From contig NC_134117.1 of the NCBI RefSeq assembly GCF_040939455.1, forward strand, positions 49,073,001-49,137,000: a stretch of 64,000 nucleotides of DNA, written 5' to 3'. Position numbers and translations under genes: made by a program. This document shows, piece by piece, positions 1 through 11,855 of this stretch (the first letter of the stretch is position 1; every line of letters begins with the position of its first letter). This DNA is from Microcebus murinus (taxonomy: Eukaryota > Chordata > Mammalia > Primates > Cheirogaleidae). Below the pieces are notes generated by a model that ran no database searches, was not told the DNA's origin, and saw nothing but the letters and a program-made list of their open reading frames with translations.

Positions 1-1925
1 CAACACGGGGGACTGCCAGTGACAACCGCTGGGCAATGGTGAGGCAGGAGATGCAGGAGAAAAGTAGTGCTAAACCATCATTGTTCTTCCATCCATCTTG
101 GGCTGGGTGAGTCCACCAGAGAAGGACACAAGTACACCATCCAGGGAGCCATGTTTCCTTCCACTAAATAGGAGAGTTCCCAGGAGAGGAGAAAAAGTGC
201 ACTACTGGCTTAGTTGTCTTGAGCTGAGAGACAAGATTTCAGATGACAAGGAACAGAATAAGAACTCTGGCAACATGAAAAAAACAAACTGTTTTGACAC
301 CCCCAAAGGATCACAAGAGATCTCCAGCAATGAACCCAAACCTACAGGAAATTGTCAAAATATCAGAGATGGAATTCAGAAGATGAATGGCAAAAGATGA
401 ATGGGATTGGAGACAATGTTAAAAACTGGCACAAAGACGCCAAAAAATTGTTTCAGCTCATGAATAAAAAATATTAAAAACTCACTAAAGAGGTAGACAA
501 CATAAGAAATGATATAAAAGAAATAAATAAATGCAAGAGTCATTTAGAGAGTTTCAAATTATAGTGGAAAGAATCAACAATAGGCTAGAAAAAGCAGAAG
601 TGAGAATCTCAGGGCTTGAGGACAAGGCTTTCAAAATAACCCAGTCAAAGATGCTGAAAAAAAAATTAAAGAAGAATGAACAATCACTCAGAGAATTTAA
701 GAATATGAAAAATGGTCCAATGTAAAAATTATAGGCATCCCTAAGGGAGAAGAAGAAAAAAAAAAGCAGGGAAAATCTATTCAAGAAAATTATTGTGGAA
801 AATTTCCCTAGTATCAGAGAATCAGGGAAGAGAATCAGATCAGGTAGAGAATCAGATATCCAGATACAAGATAGTCATTGAACAACAGGAAGATTCATAG
901 CAAATAGGATATCCCCAAGACAAATAATCATCAACCTGGCCAAAGTCAAAATGAAGAAGAAAATTCTATAAGCTGCCAGATGAAAGCAACAACTAACCTA
1001 CAAAGGAAAATCAATCAGGCTAACAGCAGACTTCTCAGCAGAGATCTTACAAGTCAGGAGGCATTGGGGCCCCAGTTTTAGTCTTCTTAAACAGAACAAC
1101 ATTCAGCCAAGACTTTTATATCATATAAAACTAATTTTTAAAACTGATAGAGAAATAAAGACTTTTGCAGACAAGCAGACACTAAGAAAATTTGTCACAA
1201 GTACAACTACCCTACAGGAAATACTCAAAACTGCACTACACATGGAAGAGCACAATAGATACTCATCATTGTAAAAACAACCCAAATTTAAAGTTCACAG
1301 CTCTAACAAAAAAGGAAACAAATTATCATCCAACATAATGAACAGACCAGTGTCCTGCATATCAATATTAACTCTAAATGTGAACAGTATGAATTCTCCA
1401 CTTAAAAGACATAGATTGGCTGAATGAATGAGAAAACACTATTAAAAAGTAGGCAAAAGACATGAACAGAAGTATTTCAAAAGAATATTGATAAATGGCC
1501 AATAAATATATGAAAAAATGCTCAACTTTACTAATCATCAGGGAAATGCAAATTAAAATCACAATGAGATACCACCTTACCCCTGTCAGAATGACAATTA
1601 TTAAAAAGTTAAAAAACAATAGATGTTGGTGTGGATGCAGAGAGCTAGTAACACTTATTCAATGTTGTGGGAAGTACAGGTTAGTGCCATCTCTGTGGAA
1701 AACAATATGGATATTCCCCAAAGAAATAAATGTAGACCTACCATTTGATACTGCAATCCCATGGCTGGGTACATTCCCAAAGGAAAATAAATCATTTTAT
1801 CAAGAAGGCACCTGCACTCTAGTATTTATTGTAGCACAATTTATAATTGCAAAGATGTGAAATCAACCTGAATGCACATCAATTCATTAAATATGATAAC
1901 TTAACAATATATTATATAATACAAC
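1..1925 (+). mobile_element. L1 retrotransposon with a large internal deletion
   Basis: The left part matches the L1 5' UTR end and ORF1. Frame 531-725 carries the coiled-coil-like RISGLEDKAFKITQSK region and KNEQSLREF. ORF1 C-terminal-type sequence follows (902-1250). The start of ORF2 is at about 1366-1425, reading like [10 protein letters not shown] with KRHRLAE. At about 1430-1445 the sequence jumps to the far C-terminal region of ORF2 (1495-1860, with [16 protein letters not shown] and [14 protein letters not shown]). Endonuclease and reverse transcriptase domains are missing, roughly 3 kb. Both reading frames are broken. No poly(A) tail is seen at the right end, and the left end runs off the window. 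Confidence 0.85.
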
Positions 1926-2160
1926 TCACCTTATTCTTATATAAAAATAATATTGAAAATTATTATAAGAAAATTATGAAAAGATTTTCCCTAAGTTAGA
2001 AAATGACTTAGGTCTTTTTTTCACAATGTAACATATTTCAATTCTCTTAAGGGAAAGAGATCTTAAAGATCATCTTCATACATAAAGTGAGATTCTAAGT
2101 GGGTACATAACTTGGCCAATGACACTCAATTAATTTATATTAAATTAAGAATCAGAAACA

Positions 2161-2502
<342 letters not shown>

Positions 2503-2507
2503 AAACA

Positions 2508-4749
2508 AATCTTATGAATATAAAACAATTGTAAATTTCACTTAAAATTTTCAGGCTTAAAATAAGAGTTTCAGGTAATTAGAGACACATTTCATATGTA
2601 AAAATCACAATGAAATAATATAAAATAATGAGATGTGATTATGATTCAGTTGTTTTGCAATAAATATGGGGATGATACTTGCTGTATTTTTAAACTTTGG
2701 CCATTAGGGAATTGTAGGGACATAGAGTCAATGATTTGTAAAAAGATACAGGATTCTGCTGTCCCTATTTTATGCACTGTGAAATAACACGGGAACTTTT
2801 AAAACAAGATTTTCCCAGCTTCATTGGTAGTGCTTTCATGCTACACTGTATTTATATCCTGTTCAGGCACTGAAGTCCAAGGAAGTAATTCAAGGATTAT
2901 ATTTCTTAAAGTTTTAATACAAACACCAGAATTGAACTGAGCATATGTACTTGTGATTTATTCACTAGGCTTTTGCCAATGAGATATTAAAGCTATTTCT
3001 TTGGTCATGAAATTTTATACCCTCAAAACGAATTTTTAAAAGCTGGTAAATATACTAATAACTTCAATAGTATAATTTTCATGGACTCTCCAGCCTATTT
3101 TTTATTAACAGCAATTCCTAAAGCTTTTGTCTAAAGATAGTTTCAATAATATGGTAAGAACTCTTAATTTTTATTTTTGGGAGGTGCCAGGAAAGTTAGA
3201 CTATTCTGCTTATTCGAATACTGGATTTTCATCATGTATTGAGTGACCATTTGTAAAGACTTAAGGAACAGTGAAATACATTGACATCTTTAAACACTGC
3301 TCTCTGATAAGCTGATAAGGGACTCACTTGTGTCAGTTACTTCATGGCCTCAATTATTATCACTCTGTAGAGGCCACGTAAAAATGACTATCCCTGATAG
3401 AATGCTAAAGAAGCTATTTTCTCAAGAAAAAATAAGAACAAGGGTCACATTTAACCTTTTTATAACTCTAGCTGACTCATGTATAAAGTGTACATTTTAG
3501 GATATATTACTTTATTGGGTGATTTTATGATAATTAATCAAGCTATGTATATTAGAATGAATTAAAAGCTATTATGCAGTATTCAAATGTAAGGCATTTT
3601 AAAAGAATTATATAGATGGCTTTGTGATATTTTTAGTTGCTAAGAGTCTTGATCATTGAGAAATAAAAAGGTGAGGCAAATTTGAATAAAGTTATATCAT
3701 GGAATTAATGTATCACCATACCCAAGTGTCCTGGGGCCTCCAACAGTAGTTTAAGTAAGAAATTGTTTTGTGAAGCACTAAGTAAGTGGCAAATAGTGGC
3801 AGGTGATTCTCACCTGTGACCGGGGCCATAAGGCCACCACCAAAGCAGCTGGTATTCCTTGTTTTTACCCCTGGACTTTATTTTGGTTTGATGTTCCCAA
3901 ATCCTCAAAAAAGGGCAGCAAAGCACTTCTCTATGAATAATTCTTAAAAAGTCCATTTGGGAACTTTTCACATAAAAACCACGGCTGGCTGAAATTCCAA
4001 CATTAAGAGTAAACACAAGTCCCCTTCTGCAGTTTTTCATAGCCAACTTCAGGTTTACAACTAATACTAACTGTAAATTTTTATGACAGGCAAGATTAGA
4101 AGTTTTTCTTATTTAGACTATTTATATTTAACAAAACTCTTTGTAGAATTTTGCAGTTGAACACACTCTTTAAACGCGACAGTTCTTACGATGAATGTCA
4201 TTTTATTAAAGTATGTGAATCTATACAATTCAGTAGCACAATCAACATTTCCTCTACATTGTATAGTCCTTCCTAAGGGAATTTGACAAAAAGTGAAAAA
4301 AGTGAAAATAATTAAATATGTTTAAGTTTTTCTGAGCTTTCATTGCAGTGATTTTTGAGGGCTTCTATTAGGGTGTATGGGGAGATGTATGGGGCAATTA
4401 GTGTCAACAGCTTCCTAGAGGACGGGGAGCCCCCTGGCCTCACAAAACACAACAGAGGCCTAAAACAGAAAAGCAATTGTGGCATGGATTCATGTCTCTA
4501 TTCTTCTTTGTTTGCAAACAGAGGTGATGGAGATGGAGATCTTTTTAGTATTTATGCAGCTGCTGAGAGCAAGGACCTCATCATGGGGATGCTTTAGGGT
4601 TTAGTATTTCTAGGACTCTGCCTAGTGTCTATATTTCATAATGATGGGTTCGTTATCTACTCGAGCATTAACTTGGGTATGAAGGCAGAAGTAGTGAACT
4701 GACATTGACTTATTTATTTTTAAGTGTCCTATCATAATTAACTTTTCTC
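2508..4749. other. Unassigned AT-rich DNA
   Basis: No exon, RNA gene or confident repeat recognised. Two frames of about 80 codons (3810-4046 minus, 4355-4597 plus) show no recognisable domain. The short GC-richer patch at 4410-4460 has no identified function. Confidence 0.5.
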
Positions 4750-5640
4750 AAGGTCATTAATAAACTTATTTCAGAATAGTCTTAGATATACAGAGAAGTT
4801 GCAAGAATGCTCCCATATACCTGCAATTAGTTTCCCCTGTAGTGAACATTGCTATGTTGCATTTGTCACACTCATCAACCAATATTCACTGTTACTACTT
4901 TCTGAAATCTGTACTTTATTGAGATTTCCTTAGTTTTTACCTAACGTCCTTTCTATGTTCCAGAATCCATTCAAGTTACCATCTTACATATAGGTGCCAT
5001 GTGTCTTTAGGCTTCTCTAGACTCACAATTTCTCAGATTTTTATTTTTTTAATGACCTCAACAGGTTTAAGGAGTATTGTTTAGGGATTTTTGTTGAATG
5101 TCCCTCAGTTTGGTTTGTTCAGTGATGTTTTTCTTATAATTAGACAGAGATTATGAGAGATCATGTGCTTTAGAGAGAACAATCACAGAGGTAAAGTGTA
5201 ATTCACACCACATCATACCAAAGTTATATGCTATGAATGTGAATTATTACTGATGATGCTAATTTTGTTCACCTGATGTAGTGTTTGTCAGTTTTCTCTG
5301 CTATAAAGTTACTCTTTTTTTTTTTCTCTTCCCATACTATATTTATTTGAAGGAAGTCACTATGTGAATCCCCCCTTCAGGAATCAGGAGTTATACTCCA
5401 CTTTACTTTCTGTCACTACAAGATGTTTCAGGATCATTTTGCTTATTCCCACCCCACCGCCGCCCTAGAATCAGCCATCGCTCCAAGGAGTTTTGGTTTC
5501 TTTTATTGGAGAAGGTATTAGAAACCAAGATATGGGTGAAGGGGATATTTGTTGTGAGTAGTGTTATCATTGATTCTATACCCACTCAGCAGACAGAACT
5601 AGAAATATATCAGTACATATCAGTAGATAAAGTTGAGAGA
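4750..5640. mobile_element. Ancient L1M-type 3' region fragment
   Basis: The run from GTTGCAAGAATGCTCCCATA through the TTTGGTTTGTTCAGTGATGT, ACACCACATCATACCAAAG and GTGTTTGTCAGTTTTCTCTG stretches matches my recall of an old mammalian L1 3' UTR. So does the later AGAAACCAAGATATGGGTG stretch. It is heavily diverged with a gap near 5400-5460. Subfamily and orientation are not certain. Confidence 0.5.
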
Positions 5641-7254
5641 AATTGACCGATTCCTCCATTCCTTCCACCCTGACTAGTAGTCTTTATTTTAGAAACTGTC
5701 TGGGCCAGTTTCGAGGTGGCTGTTCTTTTCTCACCCACACCCATCCTCACTTACACCTCAGAAAGAGCCATGAGGAGATGAAATATTTACCACAAGAACA
5801 TGAGAGATTCCTGGAACAAAGCCTGTATATGTAGAGGGAGGTGTTCCCTATGACTGCAGCACCGAGCAATTTTTCCTTCCTAAGGCAGTCAACCCTCAGC
5901 TTTTTAGTAAGTCACCAAAATCATCATTTAAGTGTTCCTACCATCTCAGGGATTTTAGCAGCTTCTTCTCTGGGTAATTAATTTTAATGAGCTGTATCTG
6001 TATAGATCACTTGTATCTCTAGATTTTTGGGGTGGCTGAAATATTCTGCAACCTCAGTTATCTGGTGATTTTTTAAAAAGTTATTGGTTTTGAGTTTTTC
6101 CAGTTTCTTTTCTTGTTTTAAGGGTGAAAGTGATGGCTTTATATGTTGGTGCTGAAAGAAGAAGCCCTATTACATTAACTTTTGCATGTCCCCACCTTGA
6201 AATTATTTAATACATACTCATACCAAATAGGGATATAATTCTATTCTACATAATATGGCCATTTTCTATTTATAGGATTTCTAACTTATAATGATGTTTT
6301 ACATGACCTGCAGTAATCATAGTATCTGTGACAGTAAAGTGGAACTAAGTAATACATCTCTGTTTTTCTATTGAATAAAGGAAGACATAAAGCATCTAAC
6401 TCATCTAGGGTCAGACAGCCAGCATGTCGCAGAAACAAGTCATTCTTTGAGAAGACTGAAATCCCATCCTTTCAGATGTGGGAGAAAAACAACTCATTAT
6501 CAAAATTCTTGTAATTCATTCTATCATGTCACATAAATATTAATCCATTTTTTTAAAAAAAAGAAATAAAAACTGTGGCCAGAGTTCTCATAAGTCTTAT
6601 AATTAACCAGTACCATTACTTTGTAGTCACATGCCATACATAACAATGTGGTTTTTTGCTAAGTATATTCTGAGGTTACAGCACCAAGTTAAACATAATT
6701 GGATAGGTTAATATTTAGGGGGCTAAAGGAAATAATCACCATTGGTTTACACTGGGAGAAATCCATTCATTGTTTAAACTGTTTACTCTCCCCTGATTCT
6801 GAATTGCTGTGGATTGTCCCCTGGTATCTAGGTGAAGATCATAGGCTAAAATATTAAGGCTTAAATTTAGATCTTGGCAATGTTTGTAGAGAAAATTTAA
6901 TCCACATCACATTAATAGGTTCAAGCATCCAAGCAGCAAGATATTATAGCTTTTGGATGGAATTGGGGTATAAGCAACCTTGTTTATGGTCCTAATTCAT
7001 CATGACATTACCCAATTGTAGGAGTTCTTACAATTAGCACTTTACCCAGAACAGTAAAAACTCTTCTACATTTCAAAATAAGTGGTAGCATTTGGTGTTT
7101 TCTTTTTAATATTTTTGCCCTAGGACAATGTATATGTCAGTTTAATACAACTTCCAAACTTATAGAAGGGCCACCTATAATATTTCAGAAATACTTTATA
7201 TCTGAGTATAAAGTTCGAGGTATTAGTGTGGGTCTGGTTATCATTGTACTTTAG
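5641..7254. other. Unassigned AT-rich DNA with a weak MIR-like patch
   Basis: Nothing coding recognised. Around 6340-6480 there is a faint resemblance to reverse-oriented MIR (the AAAGGAAGACATAAAGCATC and GTCAGACAGCCAGCATG stretches), too diverged to call. Confidence 0.4.
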
Positions 7255-7318
7255 TGCCCCATCAGTGCCTGGCACATAGTTTCCACCTAATAAATATTTT
7301 CTGAATTACTGGACATAT
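7255..7318 (+). mobile_element. L2 3' end fragment
   Basis: Matches the end shared by L2 tails: CAGTGCCTGGCACATAGT followed by CTAATAAATATTTTCTGAAT. Short and diverged. Confidence 0.55.
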
Positions 7319-8734
7319 CAGATGTCATCTGAAATATCATTTTATTTCAATTCTAGCAAGAAGTTCATGGATAGGTTTTGAAGACCAGTAAGTCTCTGTT
7401 CCATAGAAGACTGATTGTAAGCTCTTGTCCTAGTCTTCTAATTATTCACACTCAGGTTAGAAATATAAGATTTAGAATGGAAGAAAAAATATGTATTAAA
7501 AAAGAATACACTCAGCCACTGTCACTTATGCAAAAACTTTGCAGTATATAGTAAAAATGATAGTGTATAGATATGTGTGATATGTGGTTTAAATTGATGG
7601 TAGATGGAGGATAAATTTTAGAAAGAGGTAGATTTTACCTGAATCTTCGTGAATAATATATGCAAGTATTACTTTAAAATATATTAGTAAGCCATTTTTG
7701 AACTTCCTTATCTGCCATCTTTTCCTAGTGCATATCTTCTGAGCATCAAAGGCTCATAAGTAATTGTTGCTATAAGAAGAAGACAAAGAGAACAAAATTA
7801 TAGTTAGCATTGGACTTTCAAAGTAAGCCCCACATGCCCATTTCAGAGACTAACATTGTGAAAGATAAGGCTAACATAGAGGAAATTTTGTTATGGTTGT
7901 TCTAATGTTTCTGTTTTTTAATGTTGTTTCATGGATCAAAAGACAAAATCCAAAAGGAAAAATTTTTCTTGATAAACAAGTGATTGATGAAATAGACAAA
8001 GAGAGATGAAGAAGAACTCCCAGGAAAGCATTCAGATTGTTCTGGGGCCTGGAATGGAGGAAGTCCAAAAGACATGATGGAGTGGAATATGGAGAAGTGG
8101 AGGAAATGCATGAATCACCCAGTCTCTGCTGAGTGAATATCATCCATGTCCAGCACCAGGGACAAGCCATTGCTCCAGGACAAACTTTCCTCTCTGAGGC
8201 CCTTAGCAGTTTTCTCTGTGGAACGGGTTTACTATTTGACATTCTCATTGCTATTCAAAGAAGACATCACATACACAGCTGTTACCAGTGATTGATAACC
8301 CAGTTTGAGTAACCTTTTCCTGTACCAAGAGGTTTGTAAGTCCATCTGAGCTCTCCTTTTTGATAATTTCCCTCAGAGAACTGAGTGAAAAATTACTCCA
8401 GAGGGAGTAATTGTAGTTAAAAATAAAAAAGGTATCCTATGAGCTCTGTCACCTCTGCTTTACCACTTAATCAGTTATGTTCATTATTTTGAATAAGCTT
8501 TAATTTTCTATTAGGTTGAATTAGTTAGAACCATGCCCATCCCCAGATAGGACAATAATAAAAACCATCTCCAGTTTGTAACTATACAACTTATATCTGT
8601 CATAACAATAGGATATTCTGGGAAAAGTTGAGTACCTTCTGTATTTTTCATGTCCATTCAAAATTTGGAAACATAAGGATCCAAGAGCTCTAATAGGTAA
8701 TACATTAATATAATGGAGCTGGTAACATGATTTA
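7319..8734. other. Unassigned DNA
   Basis: No gene supported. The 125-codon minus frame at 7871-8248 has no recognised domain or splice context. A MIR-like stretch may begin near 8440 (ACCTCTGCTTTACCACTTAA) but breaks up. Confidence 0.4.
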
Positions 8735-8815
8735 TACAGATGTTGTGGAGAATAAATAAGTTAATATAGCCTAGCACAGTGGCACATTATAAGTATCAAG
8801 TTATGCCAGTTACAG
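8735..8815 (+). mobile_element. MIR SINE 3' fragment
   Basis: The GTTGTGGAGAATAAATAAGT stretch followed by TAGCACAGTGGCACATTATA matches the last third of MIR. Confidence 0.6.
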
Positions 8816-9885
8816 CTCCTCTTCCATTCCCCAACAAAGACATGGAGGTGAAATAAGCTAAATTAATAATAATAACAAAAAAAATCTATAAATAAACTAA
8901 TCAAAAATTCATTGGGAAGAAGAAGAAATAGAGCAGGTGTCATAATCCTTCCCTCTTTACTACAATTGGCCCAATGCAACGAATCCCTTCATCTGGACCT
9001 TCTTATAATCTACACTGGGCCAAATAGACTGGGCTGCTGCATTAACTATGGGGAGAGATGAAATAAGTAAATTGTGTGAACCATGGTCTGTTTCATATGC
9101 TTAGGAATCACTTGCTCTTCCAGAGAACAACCCATTATCAAATAAAGGATGTGATGTTTTAAGTGGAATTCACTTGAGAAGTGCCATTTCCCTAATGGCA
9201 CATCATAAACAGGTGGCATTCATTTTCCATTACCCTTCAGAAGTCACCAAAAACATCATAACATTTCAATTGAGCTGTAGTGGAGAATAAACATCCATTT
9301 TATTATCTCTCTAAGCATTAGTGAAATGAGCAAAGAGAGGAAAAATTAACTGTCTGCTGTTTTCTTTTTATAGTCTTGGACAGAAGTAGAACCCCGACCA
9401 ACTGATGGACAGTGGCACAAAGGGGCACTAAAGTTATATTAGGAATGTTTGCATCTTATTATTCAGGCTCCATCTGAAGCAGATGGCTCAGTGTCTTCAA
9501 AGGGGATGTAGAGCATTACAGAGCAGGATGGCAGCTCAGCAGCCTAGGTAAACGAAGGTCTGTGAGAAGTCCGACTCACAGAAAGCTCCGGAAAGAACAA
9601 AAGGCTACTCAAGTGTCATCCCTAATTATTCAACAAGTTGACTAAAGTAATGTTTTTATCATTGAAATTGTTCTAGAGAGTCATGGATAACTTACATAAC
9701 TTAAGAGAAAGTTGAAATATGCAATAATCTTTATCCTACTACATGGGTCACAGATGCCTTTGCCAGAGTTTAGTGGACACAGTAATGGGACAAAGCAGGT
9801 GGTAGTGGTAATGGGGCTACATTTGGGAAAATACAATAATCATTTTTCTTCTTATACCCCATTAATCACTTTATGTACACTAGAG
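8816..9885. other. Unassigned DNA
   Basis: No gene or confident repeat identified. A slightly GC-richer patch at 9370-9600 is unassigned. Confidence 0.4.
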
Positions 9886-9966
9886 GAAAAAAAAGGAAAG
9901 GAAAGGAAAGGAGGAAGGAAAGAATGGAGAGAGAGAGAGGGAAAGAAAGAAAGAAAAATAAATAAA
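9886..9966 (+). repeat. Purine-rich simple repeat (GGAAA/GGAA/GA/AAAT)
   Basis: An almost pure purine run with GGAAAGGAAAGGAAAGGAGG, then GAGAGAGAGAGG, GAAAGAAAGAAAGAAA and AAATAAATAAAT. It generates a spurious reading frame (9712-10062). Confidence 0.9.
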
Positions 9967-10149
9967 TCTGGCATCCAGGCAGTCCCCTTACTCCGGGGAA
10001 TTATGCTCAGTTCTGGGTCTTTATCAGAAGCAGATTCACTAATGGAAGTTGGGAAAGGCTAGAGCACAGTTTAAGACCTTTAGAGTTCATCTTAAAGGAA
10101 AGCCTTTTTTTAAAAAATTATAATCCTGAACATTTACTATATTCTACTG

Positions 10150-10370
10150 CTGAAACGTGTCACTTCTGTAAACTATGCTTTACCATTTATTAATTAAGAT
10201 CATTACTCTGGATAAATTTCAGTTTTCTCATCTGAAAAGATTAAAAATGGTGCTCACTCCTATTGTGATTCCTAATATTAAATGACTTTATTTATATAAT
10301 ATGCTTAGCACAGTAACTGGCCTATAAAAATGCTATTGTCAATATTATTACTAGTTATTATAAACATTCT
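10150..10370 (+). mobile_element. MIR SINE
   Basis: MIR core-like order is kept: TACCATTTATTAATTAAGAT, TCAGTTTTCTCATCTGAAAA, a diverged middle, then ATGCTTAGCACAGTAACTGG and CCTATAAAAATGCTATTGTC. Confidence 0.7.
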
Positions 10371-10460
10371 ACGTGTCTACAAAACATGCCTTTTGAGCAG
10401 TCAGTAATAGTATTCCTGATTTCAGTCAGAGTCCTATCTAAAATTAGCCAATCTTAGTGA

Positions 10461-11855
10461 GGACAAGATGGCAGACTAGAAGCAGCTTGTATTTACTGCT
10501 CTCAAGGAGAGGATCAAAGGTTGCAGGTAGAGGTTCACCTGTGGATGGAATATCTTGGAGAGAGCATTGTGAATTATCAGAGAAGTGGCTGGAGACACCC
10601 AAAGTTGGGGAGAGAGAGGTGAGGTGACCCGCTTGGCAAGATCAGAAGGTACCTGGGGGAAACTTCTGCACCTAAGGATTGGTGGAGAGATCCCTGGGGT
10701 TCCACACTCGCCCAATGGACACTGCAATTCAAACTGGGGGTGAGGGAGCCCCCACCACAGCAAGCCTCCTGAGTGATCAGGGAGCTGCTTGGAGACTGTG
10801 CAGCAGCATTGCTACAGAGATTGGATACAGTGGGTTCCCCTGACCTTCTGGTCTCAGGTTACTGCAGCAGAGGCCTTTCTGTGCTTTCAGTCCCAGAGCA
10901 CTCGGTCTGTAGAAGGGTCAGTTCCACTGCAGCTGCCTCCCCATTGCCCCTGCCAGGCCAGGGCGGGAGAGGGGAGGACATGCGCTTTCATGTGAACCAC
11001 TGTGACTGGGTGCTATGCACCCCCACAACTCCCCTCACTGGCTGCCTCCCGGGGATGCAAGCAGAGCAGGTGCCCACCAGCCCTCAGCATCTGCCACTGC
11101 CATCTCCTCATCTCTATAGCACTGCTGCTGCCACCTGAGTAGCAACACAGCAGCTGCCAGGGCAGACCTGGGGGGAGGAAAAGCCCAAGCCACTTCAATG
11201 CCCAGGAGGCTGCAGCACATCTCCCAGGCCCTGCCAGCTGTGAGTGGCCCAGCTGCTGTCGCCTGAAGAGCCATCCCACTAGCAGCCAAGGTCCTATGAT
11301 CCACCTGGGCACTGGCTAAGGTCCTGCAATGCTCCCAAGCAGCCACTAAATCCTGCGACCAGCCCAGCCACTGGCTGTGGTCCTACTATTTGCCTAAACA
11401 CCTGACAACGTCCCATTATCAATCCAGGCACCTGCCAAGGTCCCCCAGTCTGCCCCATCAACAGCTGCAGTCCTGCAACACATCAAGCCCCTTCCCAAGG
11501 TCTCATGACCTGTCTGGCCTCTGACTGCAATCCCACTACTCCCCCAGGAACCCACCAAGATCTCACCACCTGCCGAGGCACCGGCCAAGGTCATGTCACC
11601 AGCATCCATGGAGAGGAATTTGCCCAGCCCCCAGCAGCCTAGGGACCAATCCACCAATCTAAGCAAATATGCCCCAGCATCAGCTTGGACTGTGACAACC
11701 ACAGGGGAATGGGATGGCACAGAACAGTTGTTTTACATGCTCTTGGCACATCCACTTCTCTCCACCAGGTCAGTCTTCCAGAGTAGGACACAGAAGCACT
11801 GTCTAGGGATCTCTTCTCCTCTCACTAAGGAGAGTTCCCAGCAAAGGGAAACAGA
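10461..11855 (+). mobile_element. L1 5' UTR fragment
   Basis: Begins GGACAAGATGGCAGACTAGA, the classical start of primate L1 elements. GC-rich 5' UTR-like sequence follows, with a degenerate repeat of about 40 bp between roughly 11280 and 11600 (alternating CACCTGCCAAGGTC and CAGCCACTGGCTGTGGTC type units). Homology stops near 11855, where antisense ORF2 sequence begins. No ORF1 or 3' end of this copy is present on this strand. Frames of 95-121 codons here lie within the 5' UTR and are not genes. Confidence 0.65.

Noticed and set aside
1495..1860. 121-codon frame resembling a reverse transcriptase protein end
   Set aside because: It is the C-terminal remnant of L1 ORF2 in a broken element, not a gene.
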